A DNA stretch of 45,088 bases from Clostridiales bacterium (GCA_019418305.1 DYCA01000014.1:1-45088), one strand, 5' to 3'. Counted from the stretch's first letter, positions 25,450-34,639 are shown. The notes: generated from the sequence alone by a model not told the origin. Translations and numbers: made by a program.

Positions 25450-26886
25450 ATGAAAATTATGTATGTTACCAGCGAATGTGCCCCGTTCGTCAAAACCGGC
25501 GGTCTGGGCGACGTTGCCGGCTCACTGCCCAAGGCCCTTGCTGCAAAGGGACACGATGTGCGTGTATTCTGCCCGCTGTATTCCGCTATCGGGCAGGAGT
25601 GGCGCGAGAAATTCTACTACTTAAAGAACGCCTATGTCCGTCTGGGCTGGCGCAACCAGTACTGCGGCATTTTCCGCTATGAAGCGGACGGCGTAACCTA
25701 TTACTTCATCGACAACGAATATTATTTTTCCCGCGGCCAGGTTTACGGCGAGTATGACGATGCGGAACGCTTTGCCTACTACTCTAAGGCGGTGCTTGAG
25801 GTGCTGCCCGATCTGGACTGGCGTCCGGACGTTATCAACTGCAACGACTGGCAGACCGCACTCGTACCGGTTTACTATAACCTGATGTTCTCCTCCCGCC
25901 CGTTCTACGAGAACATCAAGACCGTATTCACCATCCATAACATCCAGTATCAAGGTCGCTATGGCCGTGAAATCCTCGAATATGTGCTCGGTATCGACGA
26001 CGCGCATTTCCGTTCAGGCTTTATGGCGATGGACGGCGACGTCAACCTGATGAAGGCCGCCATCGTGGCCTCCACCGCGGTCACTACAGTTTCACCCACC
26101 TACGCAAATGAAATCCAGACCGAATACTATGGCTACCGGCTCGATTCCGTGCTGCGCATGAACAGCTACAAACTGCACGGCATCCTAAACGGCATTGATA
26201 TGGACGCCTTCAATCCGCAGACCGATCCCAAGATTTTCAAGAACTACGGTCCGAATAATCCGGATGATAAAAAGGTTAACAAGCTCGAGCTTTTGAAGCT
26301 ATGCGGTATCGAGGGCGACGAAAATACGCCGGTTATCGGTATGGTCACCCGCTTTGTCGACCAGAAGGGCCTGGATTTGATTGAAGCCGTGCTGCACGAC
26401 ATTCTTTCAGACGACCTGCGTCTGATTGTACTGGGCAAGGGTGACTGGCGCTACGAGCAAATGTTCCTCGAAGCCAAGCGCCGCTATCCGAACAATATTT
26501 CGGCATCCATCATGTTCTCGGGCGATCTGGCAAACCGCATTTACGCGGGCGCAGATATGTTCCTGATGCCGTCCAAATTCGAGCCGTGCGGTCTGGCGCA
26601 GATGATTGCGCTGCGCTACGGCACGATTCCGATTGTCCGCGAAACCGGTGGCCTGAAGGACACGGTACAGGCCTTCGTCGATTACGCAGGTACGGGCAAC
26701 GGCTTTACTTTTGCCAGCTATAATGCACATGACATGCTGCACGTCATCCGCGAAGCCTGCGGCGTATTCCGCTACAACAAGCCCGCATGGAAAAAGCTAA
26801 TGCTGCAGGGCATGCAAAGTGATTTCAGCTGGGGCAGCTCGGCAGATAAATATATCGAGGTTTATCATTCTGCCCTTGGTTGGTAA
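25450..26886 (+). CDS. glgA: Glycogen synthase GlgA (ADP-glucose dependent)
   Basis: The product is 478 residues, a GT5-family glycosyltransferase that extends alpha-1,4-glucan from ADP-glucose. The start MKIMYVTSECAPFVKTGGLGDV contains the KTGGL substrate loop with Lys15. VINCNDWQTALVPVY, TVFTIHNIQYQGRYG and HGILNGIDMDAFNP are family landmarks. The C-terminal Rossmann domain has LMPSKFEPCGLAQMIALRYGT with the catalytic Glu, then VRETGGLKDTV. The ATG at 25450 lies ten bases after GGGGAGG. An in-frame ATG at 25390 coincides with the predicted transcription start and is rejected. It is followed by glgP after 39 bases. Confidence 0.96.
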   Translation: MKIMYVTSECAPFVKTGGLGDVAGSLPKALAAKGHDVRVFCPLYSAIGQEWREKFYYLKNAYVRLGWRNQYCGIFRYEADGVTYYFIDNEYYFSRGQVYGEYDDAERFAYYSKAVLEVLPDLDWRPDVINCNDWQTALVPVYYNLMFSSRPFYENIKTVFTIHNIQYQGRYGREILEYVLGIDDAHFRSGFMAMDGDVNLMKAAIVASTAVTTVSPTYANEIQTEYYGYRLDSVLRMNSYKLHGILNGIDMDAFNPQTDPKIFKNYGPNNPDDKKVNKLELLKLCGIEGDENTPVIGMVTRFVDQKGLDLIEAVLHDILSDDLRLIVLGKGDWRYEQMFLEAKRRYPNNISASIMFSGDLANRIYAGADMFLMPSKFEPCGLAQMIALRYGTIPIVRETGGLKDTVQAFVDYAGTGNGFTFASYNAHDMLHVIREACGVFRYNKPAWKKLMLQGMQSDFSWGSSADKYIEVYHSALGW

Positions 26887-26925
26887 GACCAATTCAGCAA
26901 ATTAAGTGAGGAGACAAGAGAGACC

Positions 26926-29373
26926 ATGTCAAAGAATCAGTACACAAAGACTGCTTTGAAGGAGGCCATTGCAGGTAAGCTGCAGCGCCACTTCGGCCGC
27001 GAGGTTGCAGATGCCTCGAAGGAACAGGTTTATGAGGCATGCGCGCTCGTCGTGCGCGACGCGCTCACCGAGCATATGATTGAAACCCAGAACGAGGTTG
27101 AAAAATACGGAGAGCGACAGGTCCACTATCTGTGCATGGAATTTCTTGTGGGCCGCAGCCTGCGCAACAACGCCTACAATCTGGGCATTCTGCCCGCACT
27201 GACCGAGGCGCTGAAGGATATGGGCTATGAAATGGCCGATATTTTCGAAGAGGAAGCCGACCCCGGTCTGGGTAACGGCGGTCTGGGCCGTCTGGCAGCC
27301 TGCTATATGGACGGCATGGCGACCATCGGCGTGCGCGGCACCGGCTATTCCATCCGTTATGAACACGGTATCTTCAAGCAGAAGATCGAGGACGGTCAGC
27401 AGGTCGAGCTGCCGGACTCCTGGCTGGCTTCGGGCGACGTTTGGCACATTCCCGCGATGGACGATACGCGCGAAGTCAAAATCGGCGGTACGGTCAACAC
27501 CTATTTCAACGACCAGGGCAAGCTGGTTGTCGAGTATCATGACTATACGCCGGTACTGGCTGTCCCGTACGACATGCCGATTTCGGGCTACGACACCAAC
27601 AACATTGCCTGCCTGCGCTTGTGGGAAGCCAAAAGCCCGATTGCACTGGACATGAAGCTGTTCTCCTCGGGCGAATACCTCAAGGCACTCGAGAAACACG
27701 CCATGGCGGAAACTATCTCGATGGTACTGTATCCGGAAGATAACCACCGCGAGGGCCAGTCCCTGCGTCTCAAGCAGCAGTATTTCCTTGTGTCTGCCAC
27801 CCTGCAGGATATCTGCGCCAAGCACAAGGCCAAGTACGGTACGCTGGCAAACTTCGCGCACAAGCATGTGCTGCATATCAATGATACCCACCCGACGCTG
27901 GTTATCCCCGAACTCATGCGCATCCTGATGGACGAGAACGACATGAGCTGGGAGAATGCATGGAACATCACCAGTCAGTCGGTTGCCTACACCAACCATA
28001 CGGTTATGCCCGAAGCACTCGAGTGCTGGCCGGTATCGCTGGTGCAGGAGCTGATGCCCCGTATCATGCAGATCATTTATGAGATCAACGAGCGCTTCTG
28101 CAAGGAGTTGTGGAACTACTTCCCGAACGATTTCCAGAAGATCTCTAAGCTGGCCATCGTAGCGGATAACATTGTCCGCATGGCACATCTGGCAATCGCC
28201 GGCTCGTTCTCAATTAACGGCGTTTCCGCGCTGCACTCTGAAATCCTCAAGGAACGCGTATTCAACGATTTCTATAAGATTTACTCCTCCAAGTTCTGCA
28301 ATGTCACCAACGGTATTGCACACCGCCGCTGGCTGTGCGAGGCAAACCCGGAGCTTGCCGAGCTGATTGAGAGCAAGATTGGCAAGGGCTATCGCAAGCA
28401 TCCGTCCGAATTGCAGGTGCTTGCCAATTACGGCAACGACAAAGCGCTGCTCCAGCGTCTGGGCGAAATCAAGCGCGACAACAAGCAGCGTTTGGCTGAC
28501 TATATCAAGGCGCATAACGATATCGAAGTCAATATGGACTCGATCTTTGACGTACAGGTCAAGCGTCTGCACGAGTACAAGCGTCAGATGCTCAACATCC
28601 TGCATATCATTTCGCTGTACCACAAGCTGAAGGATAATCCGAGCATGGACTTCGTGCCGCGCACCTTCATCTTCGGCTCCAAGGCCGCGCCAGGCTATGC
28701 AGTAGCGAAAAAGACCATCCGCTTGATTAACTCCATCGCCAATATGATCAACAACGATCCGGATATCGGCGACAAACTCAAGGTCGTGTTCATCGAGGAC
28801 TACAAGGTATCTCTGGCCGAAATGATCATGCCGGCAGCCGAGGTTTCCGAGCAGATCTCCATCGCAGGCAAGGAAGCATCCGGTACGGGTAACATGAAGT
28901 TCATGATGAACGGCGCGCTCACCATCGGCACGATGGACGGCGCAAACGTTGAAATCTGTGAGGCGGTCGGCCGTGAGAACATCTTTATCTTCGGCATGGA
29001 GACCCCCGAGGCAGAGGCGCTGGCGGCATCCGGCAACTACGAGCCGATGCTGATCTACCAGAACGATCCGGTCATCAAGCGCGTACTTGACCATATGATC
29101 CACGGCTTTGGCGACGGTGTCGACTACACCGATTTGGCTAACCTGCTGCTGCACGGCGGCAACGGCGGTCCGGCTGACCGCTACATGAGCCTGAAGGACT
29201 TCTCCTCCTACGCAATCGCGCAGGAGCGCGTGAGCGAAATGTACCGCCATGCGGAGAACTGGAACTATATGTCGCTGATGAACATTGCAAACTCCGGCCG
29301 TTTTGCGGCCGACCGCTCGGTTGCCGAGTATGCGCAGAACATCTGGCGCGTCAAGACCAACTTTGCATTTTAA
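26926..29373 (+). CDS. glgP: Glycogen/maltodextrin phosphorylase GlgP
   Basis: The product is 815 residues, a GT35 enzyme using PLP and phosphate to release glucose-1-phosphate from chain ends. LGNGGLGRLAACYMDGMAT is the N-terminal signature. HINDTHPTLVIPELMR and VTNGIAHRRWL follow. The PLP-binding segment is EASGTGNMKFMMNGALTIGTMDGANVEI with Lys658. No large regulatory N-terminal extension is present, so allosteric control of the animal type is not expected. Pairing with glgA on one transcript puts synthesis and breakdown under one promoter. The product glucose-1-phosphate feeds either GlgC or the phosphoglucomutase encoded at 32845. Confidence 0.96.
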   Translation: MSKNQYTKTALKEAIAGKLQRHFGREVADASKEQVYEACALVVRDALTEHMIETQNEVEKYGERQVHYLCMEFLVGRSLRNNAYNLGILPALTEALKDMGYEMADIFEEEADPGLGNGGLGRLAACYMDGMATIGVRGTGYSIRYEHGIFKQKIEDGQQVELPDSWLASGDVWHIPAMDDTREVKIGGTVNTYFNDQGKLVVEYHDYTPVLAVPYDMPISGYDTNNIACLRLWEAKSPIALDMKLFSSGEYLKALEKHAMAETISMVLYPEDNHREGQSLRLKQQYFLVSATLQDICAKHKAKYGTLANFAHKHVLHINDTHPTLVIPELMRILMDENDMSWENAWNITSQSVAYTNHTVMPEALECWPVSLVQELMPRIMQIIYEINERFCKELWNYFPNDFQKISKLAIVADNIVRMAHLAIAGSFSINGVSALHSEILKERVFNDFYKIYSSKFCNVTNGIAHRRWLCEANPELAELIESKIGKGYRKHPSELQVLANYGNDKALLQRLGEIKRDNKQRLADYIKAHNDIEVNMDSIFDVQVKRLHEYKRQMLNILHIISLYHKLKDNPSMDFVPRTFIFGSKAAPGYAVAKKTIRLINSIANMINNDPDIGDKLKVVFIEDYKVSLAEMIMPAAEVSEQISIAGKEASGTGNMKFMMNGALTIGTMDGANVEICEAVGRENIFIFGMETPEAEALAASGNYEPMLIYQNDPVIKRVLDHMIHGFGDGVDYTDLANLLLHGGNGGPADRYMSLKDFSSYAIAQERVSEMYRHAENWNYMSLMNIANSGRFAADRSVAEYAQNIWRVKTNFAF

Positions 29374-29379
29374 TTTCTT

Positions 29380-29439
29380 CGTTTGAAAGCACGTTTTCAA
29401 ACGAGAAAGGCTTTGCCGGGCATCTGCCCGGACAAAGCC
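29380..29439 (+). other. Two adjacent hairpins after glgP
   Basis: The first is CGTTTGAAA/TTTCAAACG (29380-29403). The second is a long fold, GGCTTTG then CCGGGCA pairing with TGCCCGG then CAAAGCC (29409-29439), with a single bulge. Neither has a T-tract. They may protect the glgAP mRNA 3' end ahead of the true terminator at 29493. Confidence 0.55.
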
Positions 29440-29492
29440 AACCGCGTGATATTTGCGCGCCGTATACGGCACACAAAATTACTTCCTTGTAT

Positions 29493-29519
29493 AAAAAGCC
29501 CGGCTAAGCCGGGCTTTTT
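29493..29519 (+). terminator. Terminator of glgA-glgP
   Basis: A 12-bp stem AAAAAGCCCGGC/GCCGGGCTTTTT with loop TAA has flanking A's and T's that also allow use on the minus strand. Confidence 0.85.
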
Positions 29520-29574
29520 ATGATTTTCGGGCGGCATTGCCCAAAAATCCATTGCATGTGCGCCTCACGGCGCA

Positions 29575-29602
29575 AAAAAGGACGCTTCACAGCGTCCTTT
29601 TC
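29575..29602 (-). terminator. Terminator of mntP
   Basis: The stem GGACGC/GCGTCC has a short loop. Read on the minus strand it is followed by a run of six T's. It lies just after the mntP stop at 29611. Confidence 0.8.
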
Positions 29603-29610
29603 CCTCATTC

Positions 29611-30174
29611 TCAGCCCAGCAGCCCCAGATGCTCCAGCAGAATTTTCAGACCCATCAGAATGAGCACTACGCCGCCAAACAGCTCGGCACGCGCCTTATA
29701 CTTCGCGCCGAACACATTTCCGACCTTGACGCCCACACAAGAGAGCACAAAGGTCGTCACACCGATGAAGCAGACCGCAGGCACAATCTGCACTTGCAAA
29801 AAGGCAAATGTCACACCGACGGCCAATGCGTCGATACTGGTCGCCACCGCAAGCGGCAGCATCGTGGCAAAGGAAAACGAATCGCTGAGGTTTTCCTCGT
29901 CGGTGTCGCGCGACTCGCGCACCATATTGCCGCCGATGAGCGCCAGCAGCACGAACGCAATCCAGTGGTCCACGCTGGTAATCAGCGTCTGGAAGCGCAC
30001 ACCCAACACAAACCCCACAAGCGGCATCAGTGCCTGAAACCCGCCGAAATACGCACCTGTAATGAGCGCATGCCGCGGGCGCAGCGTGCGCACGCTCAGC
30101 CCCTTGCAGATGGACACCGCAAAGGCATCCATCGACAAACCGACGGCAATGATAAATAACTCCAGTAAACCCAT
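29611..30174 (-). CDS. mntP: Manganese efflux pump MntP
   Basis: The product is 187 residues with six predicted membrane helices. Both half-repeats carry the family acidic motifs, [11 protein letters not shown] near the start and [15 protein letters not shown] in the middle, which lie in the transport path. MntP exports Mn2+ and prevents manganese toxicity. The ATG at 30174 follows AAGGAGGAC and matches family starts; the open frame upstream overlaps the riboswitch terminator and is rejected. Control by the adjoining yybP-ykoY riboswitch strongly supports the function. Confidence 0.96.
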   Translation of the reverse strand: MGLLELFIIAVGLSMDAFAVSICKGLSVRTLRPRHALITGAYFGGFQALMPLVGFVLGVRFQTLITSVDHWIAFVLLALIGGNMVRESRDTDEENLSDSFSFATMLPLAVATSIDALAVGVTFAFLQVQIVPAVCFIGVTTFVLSCVGVKVGNVFGAKYKARAELFGGVVLILMGLKILLEHLGLLG

Positions 30175-30215
30175 TTTTCTTGTCCTCCTTGTCGTTAGCA
30201 GCGCCGAACGGGCAT

Positions 30216-30254
30216 AAAAAAAGAGACCCATCCGCCGTAAAACAGATAAGTCTC
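30216..30254 (-). terminator. Riboswitch-controlled terminator upstream of mntP
   Basis: On the minus strand a 12-bp stem (30243-30254 with 30223-30234, including G-T pairs) has an 8-base loop and is followed by seven T's. Its 5' arm includes CTTAT, which can instead pair with ATAAG at the start of the aptamer, giving the on/off switch. Confidence 0.85.
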
Positions 30255-30346
30255 GTCATTTCATGCAGAACCAGAGGACGTCCTCCTCAGTATGTTGGCC
30301 CTGCCGCGCGGGGTGGAACAAATCCGCGCCGACTACTCCCTTATTA
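30243..30346 (-). ncRNA. yybP-ykoY manganese riboswitch
   Basis: On the minus strand the leader contains AAGGGAGTAGTC near its 5' end and GGCCAACATACTGAGG further on, both hallmark blocks of the yybP-ykoY family that senses Mn2+. The 3' end GACGAGACTTATC overlaps the left arm of the terminator. Mn2+ binding should stabilise the closing helix (ATAAG/CTTAT), block the terminator and switch mntP on. The promoter start site coincides with the aptamer start. Confidence 0.93.
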
Positions 30347-30352
30347 CCGCCT

Positions 30353-30381
30353 ATAATACCATATGCGGCGAATAAAGTCAA
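30353..30381 (-). promoter_or_regulatory. Promoter of the riboswitch-mntP transcript
   Basis: On the minus strand there is a -35 TTGACT (30376-30381), a 17-base spacer and a -10 TATTAT (30353-30358). Confidence 0.8.
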
Positions 30382-30410
30382 TATCACCCGGGGAAATCGG
30401 CGCGCAGGGC

Positions 30411-31148
30411 TTATCCCCGGCGCAGCCGTTCCTCCATATAGTCATGCGCGCGGTTTTCCAGCGTATCGTCGAGCGGCGTGAGCGGTTCGTCGTTGCCATA
30501 TTTGTAACGCAGTGCAGTGTGCAGGATAAAGTCGCACAGCACTGGATTCTTCGGCAAAAGCGAACCGTGCGAATAGGTCGCAAACACATTCTTGTAACGC
30601 GCGCCCTCGGTCTGGTCCTCGCCGTTGTTGCCATAGCCCTTGAGCATCATGCCCAGCGGAGCCACGTCCTCACCCAGATAGGTCTTACCCGAGTGATTCT
30701 CAAAGCCAACCACGATAGTACCACCGCTTTCAGGCGTGGTGCGGTACATATAGTTGCCAATCATGCGCTCTTTTGCGCCAATCGTATGCACATTGATGGC
30801 GCCGATAAAGTCCAGCTGGTTGCCGTCCCATGTTTTGTAGTATTGACCCAGCATCTGGTAGCCACCGCAGATGGCAAGAAACACCTTGCCCTCTTCAACC
30901 GCCGTACAGATATCGCGTCCCTTGCCCGATGCAAGGTCGCGCAGCAGCACCTCCTGCTCGAAGTCCTGCCCGCCGCCGATGAAAAAGATATCATATTTGT
31001 CAATGTCGATCGGCTGGCCGATGGAGCACTCTTCAACCGTGACTCCAATGCCGCGGGCTTCCAGCCGCCGCTTCATGGTGATGATGTTGCCCCGGTCGCC
31101 GTACAGATTCAGAATATCAGGGTACAGGTGGCAGATATTCAGTTGCAT
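30411..31148 (-). CDS. gatD: Lipid II isoglutaminyl synthase, glutaminase subunit GatD
   Basis: The product is 245 residues, a class I glutamine amidotransferase of the CobB/CobQ-like type. The nucleophile is Cys94 in LAICGGYQMLG, matching the Cys94 position known from Staphylococcus aureus GatD. The catalytic His is in ATYSHGSLLPKNP. GatD releases ammonia from glutamine and passes it to MurT, which amidates the alpha-carboxyl of D-Glu in the lipid II stem peptide. The gene starts 14 bases after murT, with a GGGGAGGGG site, so the two are translated together. Confidence 0.95.
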   Translation of the reverse strand: MQLNICHLYPDILNLYGDRGNIITMKRRLEARGIGVTVEECSIGQPIDIDKYDIFFIGGGQDFEQEVLLRDLASGKGRDICTAVEEGKVFLAICGGYQMLGQYYKTWDGNQLDFIGAINVHTIGAKERMIGNYMYRTTPESGGTIVVGFENHSGKTYLGEDVAPLGMMLKGYGNNGEDQTEGARYKNVFATYSHGSLLPKNPVLCDFILHTALRYKYGNDEPLTPLDDTLENRAHDYMEERLRRG

Positions 31149-31162
31149 GTCGTCCCCTCCCC

Positions 31163-32533
31163 TTATTCGTAAAACGCCTTGACATCGGTGTGCTTGGCAA
31201 TCTCGCCGCGCAAATCGAACATCGCCGTATAGGTCGGCATCAGGAAAGCGGGCGTCTCATCCGCACCGACCTGCTCGAGCAGCGCATCGTACTCCCGGAT
31301 CACCTCAATGCGGTCGGTCGTAAAGCCTGCGTATTTTAGGCGCAGCGCCATATCATCCGCACGCACACCCGAGACCAAGATACGCGTAAAACGCGCCTCC
31401 TGCTCCGCCAGCGCCTCAAAATCCACGTCCCAAATCCAGCTGATGTCCGTGCCGTCCGCAAAGCGGTCATTGAGCAGAAAAGCCAGCTTACAGGTACCCT
31501 TGTCGTGCGCGATAAGGTTGATGACCTGATTAAAGCCCGCCGGGTTTTTCACCAGCATCATGCGCGCCTGCGCCTTACCCAGCGTAAACTGCTCGGCGCG
31601 GCCAAAGCCGCACTCAAACTGACCGAGCGCGCTGACCGCAGTTTCCTCGTCGATGCCGACGACATGTGATACTGCCGCCGCTGCCGCCGCGTTATAGATG
31701 TTGTAGCCGCCCGGCAAATTGACATGCACCTCGTGTACTCGTCCGCAGATGGACAGCTCAATATCGGACGAATCCGCGCCCGAGGACAGAATTTTCGTCA
31801 CCGCCACATTCGGCTCATGCCGATGATAGCCGCACTTTGGGCAACGGAAGCCACCCAGATGGCCGTAGGTGATATAGTCGTACTGATATTCGGTCTTGCA
31901 GTGAATGCAATAGGGCGCATCAGACAGCTCGTGCGCCGCATTTTCATAAATCGGAACGTTAACGCCAAACCACAGCACCTTGTTGGGGATTTTCTCCGCA
32001 AGCGAGGCGGTCAGCGAACAGTCCGCGTTGAGGCACAGCGTCGCATCCGGCACATGGGTGATGCCCTCGCGGATGGCGTTTAAGGTATGCGTAATTTCGC
32101 CATAGCGGTCGAGCTGGTCGCGGAAAATGTTGTTGACAACAAGACACTCAACCGGCAAAAACTCGCTTGTTTTACGGAATGCCGCCTCGTCGCACTCAAT
32201 CAGCGCGTGCGTATATGGGCATTTGCCTGAAATCGTGCAATGCTGCGCGAACACCGCAATGATACCGGTCAGCAGATTTGCGCCCGACTTGTTGGAAAAG
32301 TATTTCAGTCCCGCATCGGCAAACGCCTGCTCAATCATGCGCGAGGTTGTGGTTTTGCCGTTGGTGCCGGTCACGACTGTGACCTTGACGCCGCGCGACA
32401 GCTCCCCGAGGATATTTTTGTCGATTTTAAGCGCCAGCTTGCCGGGCAGATTGGTACCGCCGCGCCCGAGTTTGCGCAAAACCGCGCCCGAGGCCTTGCA
32501 TACCGCAACGGCCAGCCGGGTTTTCAGCTTCAT
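31163..32533 (-). CDS. murT: Lipid II isoglutaminyl synthase, Mur-ligase subunit MurT
   Basis: The product is 456 residues. The Mur-ligase ATP-binding loop is VVTGTNGKTTTSRMI (about 53-67). Four cysteines in two CxxC pairs, Cys209/Cys212 and Cys231/Cys234, form the zinc ribbon inserted in the central domain that is typical of MurT. The C-terminal DUF1727 domain contacts GatD. MurT activates the D-Glu carboxylate with ATP and forms D-isoglutamine in lipid II. It precedes gatD; many genomes have the same murT-gatD order. It has its own promoter. The upstream gene (pgm) is divergent. Confidence 0.95.
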   Translation of the reverse strand: MKLKTRLAVAVCKASGAVLRKLGRGGTNLPGKLALKIDKNILGELSRGVKVTVVTGTNGKTTTSRMIEQAFADAGLKYFSNKSGANLLTGIIAVFAQHCTISGKCPYTHALIECDEAAFRKTSEFLPVECLVVNNIFRDQLDRYGEITHTLNAIREGITHVPDATLCLNADCSLTASLAEKIPNKVLWFGVNVPIYENAAHELSDAPYCIHCKTEYQYDYITYGHLGGFRCPKCGYHRHEPNVAVTKILSSGADSSDIELSICGRVHEVHVNLPGGYNIYNAAAAAAVSHVVGIDEETAVSALGQFECGFGRAEQFTLGKAQARMMLVKNPAGFNQVINLIAHDKGTCKLAFLLNDRFADGTDISWIWDVDFEALAEQEARFTRILVSGVRADDMALRLKYAGFTTDRIEVIREYDALLEQVGADETPAFLMPTYTAMFDLRGEIAKHTDVKAFYE

Positions 32534-32570
32534 AGAATAACCCCTCTATCTGTCAATTTCATATAAATGA

Positions 32571-32599
32571 AGTATACCGCATTTTCCCGCATAGTACAA
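32571..32599 (-). promoter_or_regulatory. Promoter of murT-gatD
   Basis: On the minus strand there is a -35 TTGTAC (32594-32599), a 17-base spacer and a -10 TATACT (32571-32576). Confidence 0.75.
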
Positions 32600-32697
32600 G
32601 CATGGAAATCCATCGGCCACGGCATTCTGCACAAAAGCCGGGCAAAAATTTCATCAGTTTGGCCGTGCGCTGCTGTAAAACCTGTAAGAATAAAATG

Positions 32698-32723
32698 CAC
32701 AAAAAAATAATATTTTATTTGTG
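32698..32723. promoter_or_regulatory. AT-rich imperfect palindrome between murT and the phosphomutase gene
   Basis: A 26-base stretch with ends CACAAA and TTTGTG is symmetric at 10 of 13 paired positions. It stands out as A/T-only inside a GC-rich region and lies between two divergent promoters. It could be an operator. The rest of the murT-pgm spacer (32600-32772) shows nothing else I can name. Confidence 0.35.
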
Positions 32724-32772
32724 AAAAGATACCGGAGTGCATCGTAATATGTACGAATTCGCACAAAACCCC

Positions 32773-32800
32773 TTGCATTGACAGACAGATATTGTATAAT
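32773..32800 (+). promoter_or_regulatory. Promoter of the phosphomutase gene
   Basis: A perfect -10 TATAAT (32795-32800) lies 16 bases after TTGCAT (32773-32778). A consensus TTGACA at 32778-32783 is too close to this -10, but would sit 17 bases before TTAGAT. Confidence 0.7.
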
Positions 32801-32844
32801 TTAGATAGTGGCTTTAGCCAAATAACAGCATGAGGTGAATTCCA

Positions 32845-34572
32845 ATGGATTATATGTCGGAATACAAGCGCTGGCTGGACAGCGAAGCGCTTTCAGAAGA
32901 GGAGCGCGCAGAGCTGCGCGCAGTAGAGAATAACAGCGAAGAAATCGAAAGCCGCTTTTTCGCGCCCCTGTCATTTGGCACCGCGGGTCTGCGCGGCGTG
33001 CTGGGTATTGGACTGAACCGCATGAACCGCTTCACAGTCGGACAGGCTGCCCAGGGTCTTGCCAAGCTCGTTGTCTCGAACGGACAGGCTGCGATGGACC
33101 GCGGCGTTGCCATTGCCTATGACAGCCGCCACTTCTCGCCCGAGTTTGCCAAGCAGTCCGCCTGCATCCTCGCGGCAAACGGCATCAAGGCGCTGCTGTT
33201 CGATGAGCTGCGCCCCACGCCTGAGCTGTCTTTTTCCATTCGCCACTACGGCTGCATTGCCGGTATCAACATCACCGCGTCCCATAACCCCAAGGAATAC
33301 AATGGCTATAAGGTCTATTGGGAGGACGGCGCGCAGCTGCCGCCCGCTGAGGCCGATGTAGTTGCCAAGGAAATGGCGGCGACCGATATCTTTACCGGCG
33401 TTAAGACCATGGACTATGACAAGGCGGTTGCAGACGGCATGATCCGCATTCTCAGCCGTGAAACCGATGAGGCATATCTCGGCGAAGTCATCAAGGTTGC
33501 GGTCAATCCGGACTGTGTCAAGCAGGTTGCGGACGAGTTTAAGCTGGTCTACACCCCGTTCCACGGCGCGGGCTACCGTCTGGTACCCGAAATACTGCGC
33601 CGTCTGGGCTACAAGCACATTATCTGCGAACCTGAGCAGATGAAAATCGACGGTGACTTCCCCACTGTAAAAAATCCGAACCCGGAGTACAAGGAGGGCT
33701 TCAATCTCGCCATCGAGCTGGCAAAGCAGAACGACGTAGACCTCATCATCGGCACCGACCCGGACGCCGACCGCACCGGAATCGTCCTCAAGGACAAGAC
33801 CGGCGACTACGTCACCCTGTCGGGCAATCAGGTGGGCGTGCTGCTGACCGACTATATCATCACCGCCAAGAAGCTGACGGGCACCATGCCTGCGCATCCG
33901 GCGGTGCTCAAGAGCATCGTCACCACCGAAATGGCACGCGCAGCTGCGAACAAAAACGGTGTGGACTGCTTTGATACGTTCACCGGCTTCAAGTTCCTGG
34001 CAGAAAAAATCAAGCAGTTTGAAACGACCGGCTCGCATGAATACATCTTCGCCTTCGAGGAGTCCTATGGCTACCTCTGCGGCGATTATGCGCGCGACAA
34101 AGATGCGGTCACCGCTTCTATGCTGATCGCAGAGATGGCGGCCTACTACCGCACGCAGGGCAAAACGCTGTACGACGCAATGGAAGAGATGTACGAGAAG
34201 TACGGCTATTATTGTGAGCAGACTGTCTCGATCACCATGCCCGGCGTGTCCGGCCTGCAGCGCATGAAAGAGCTGATGGCCGAACTGCGCGACAAGCCGC
34301 TGACGATGGTTGGCGCGGATAAGGTTGAGTACACCCGCGACTATATGTCCGGTACACGCACCTGCATGGCAGACGGCAAGGTCGAACAGATGGAGCTGAA
34401 GGGCCAGAATGTCATGTACTACGAGCTGGAGGGCGGCACGACATTCATCATCCGTCCGTCCGGCACCGAGCCTAAGGTCAAGGTCTATATCATGGCCAAG
34501 GGCGACAGCAAGGCAGATGCCGCCGCCAAGGTAGAGGCGCTGGTGGCTGCTGCCAAAGAAATTGTCCAGTAA
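32845..34572 (+). CDS. Phospho-sugar mutase (alpha-phosphoglucomutase, PgcA-like)
   Basis: The product is 575 residues, the size of Bacillus PgcA. It converts glucose-1-phosphate and glucose-6-phosphate. FGTAGLRG opens domain 1. The phosphoserine is Ser146 in TASHNPKEYNGYKVYW. The metal-binding loop is GTDPDADRTGI, the sugar loop is FAFEESYGYLCG, and the phosphate-binding loop is RPSGTEPKVKVY. All catalytic landmarks are intact. It is a single-gene unit but functionally connects GlgP/GlgC with central metabolism, and could also supply UDP-glucose synthesis. Phosphomannomutase activity cannot be excluded. Confidence 0.93.
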   Translation: MDYMSEYKRWLDSEALSEEERAELRAVENNSEEIESRFFAPLSFGTAGLRGVLGIGLNRMNRFTVGQAAQGLAKLVVSNGQAAMDRGVAIAYDSRHFSPEFAKQSACILAANGIKALLFDELRPTPELSFSIRHYGCIAGINITASHNPKEYNGYKVYWEDGAQLPPAEADVVAKEMAATDIFTGVKTMDYDKAVADGMIRILSRETDEAYLGEVIKVAVNPDCVKQVADEFKLVYTPFHGAGYRLVPEILRRLGYKHIICEPEQMKIDGDFPTVKNPNPEYKEGFNLAIELAKQNDVDLIIGTDPDADRTGIVLKDKTGDYVTLSGNQVGVLLTDYIITAKKLTGTMPAHPAVLKSIVTTEMARAAANKNGVDCFDTFTGFKFLAEKIKQFETTGSHEYIFAFEESYGYLCGDYARDKDAVTASMLIAEMAAYYRTQGKTLYDAMEEMYEKYGYYCEQTVSITMPGVSGLQRMKELMAELRDKPLTMVGADKVEYTRDYMSGTRTCMADGKVEQMELKGQNVMYYELEGGTTFIIRPSGTEPKVKVYIMAKGDSKADAAAKVEALVAAAKEIVQ

Positions 34573-34582
34573 AAAATGCCAT

Positions 34583-34616
34583 AAAAAGAGGGAAACCAAT
34601 CGGTTTCCCTCTTTTT
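34583..34616. terminator. Bidirectional terminator between the phosphomutase gene and trkH
   Basis: A 15-bp perfect stem runs AAAAAGAGGGAAACC (34583-34597) against GGTTTCCCTCTTTTT (34602-34616) with loop AATC. The convergent trkH ends at 34640. Confidence 0.9.
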
Positions 34617-34639
34617 GCGTAATATTGCAGTTGAATCGT

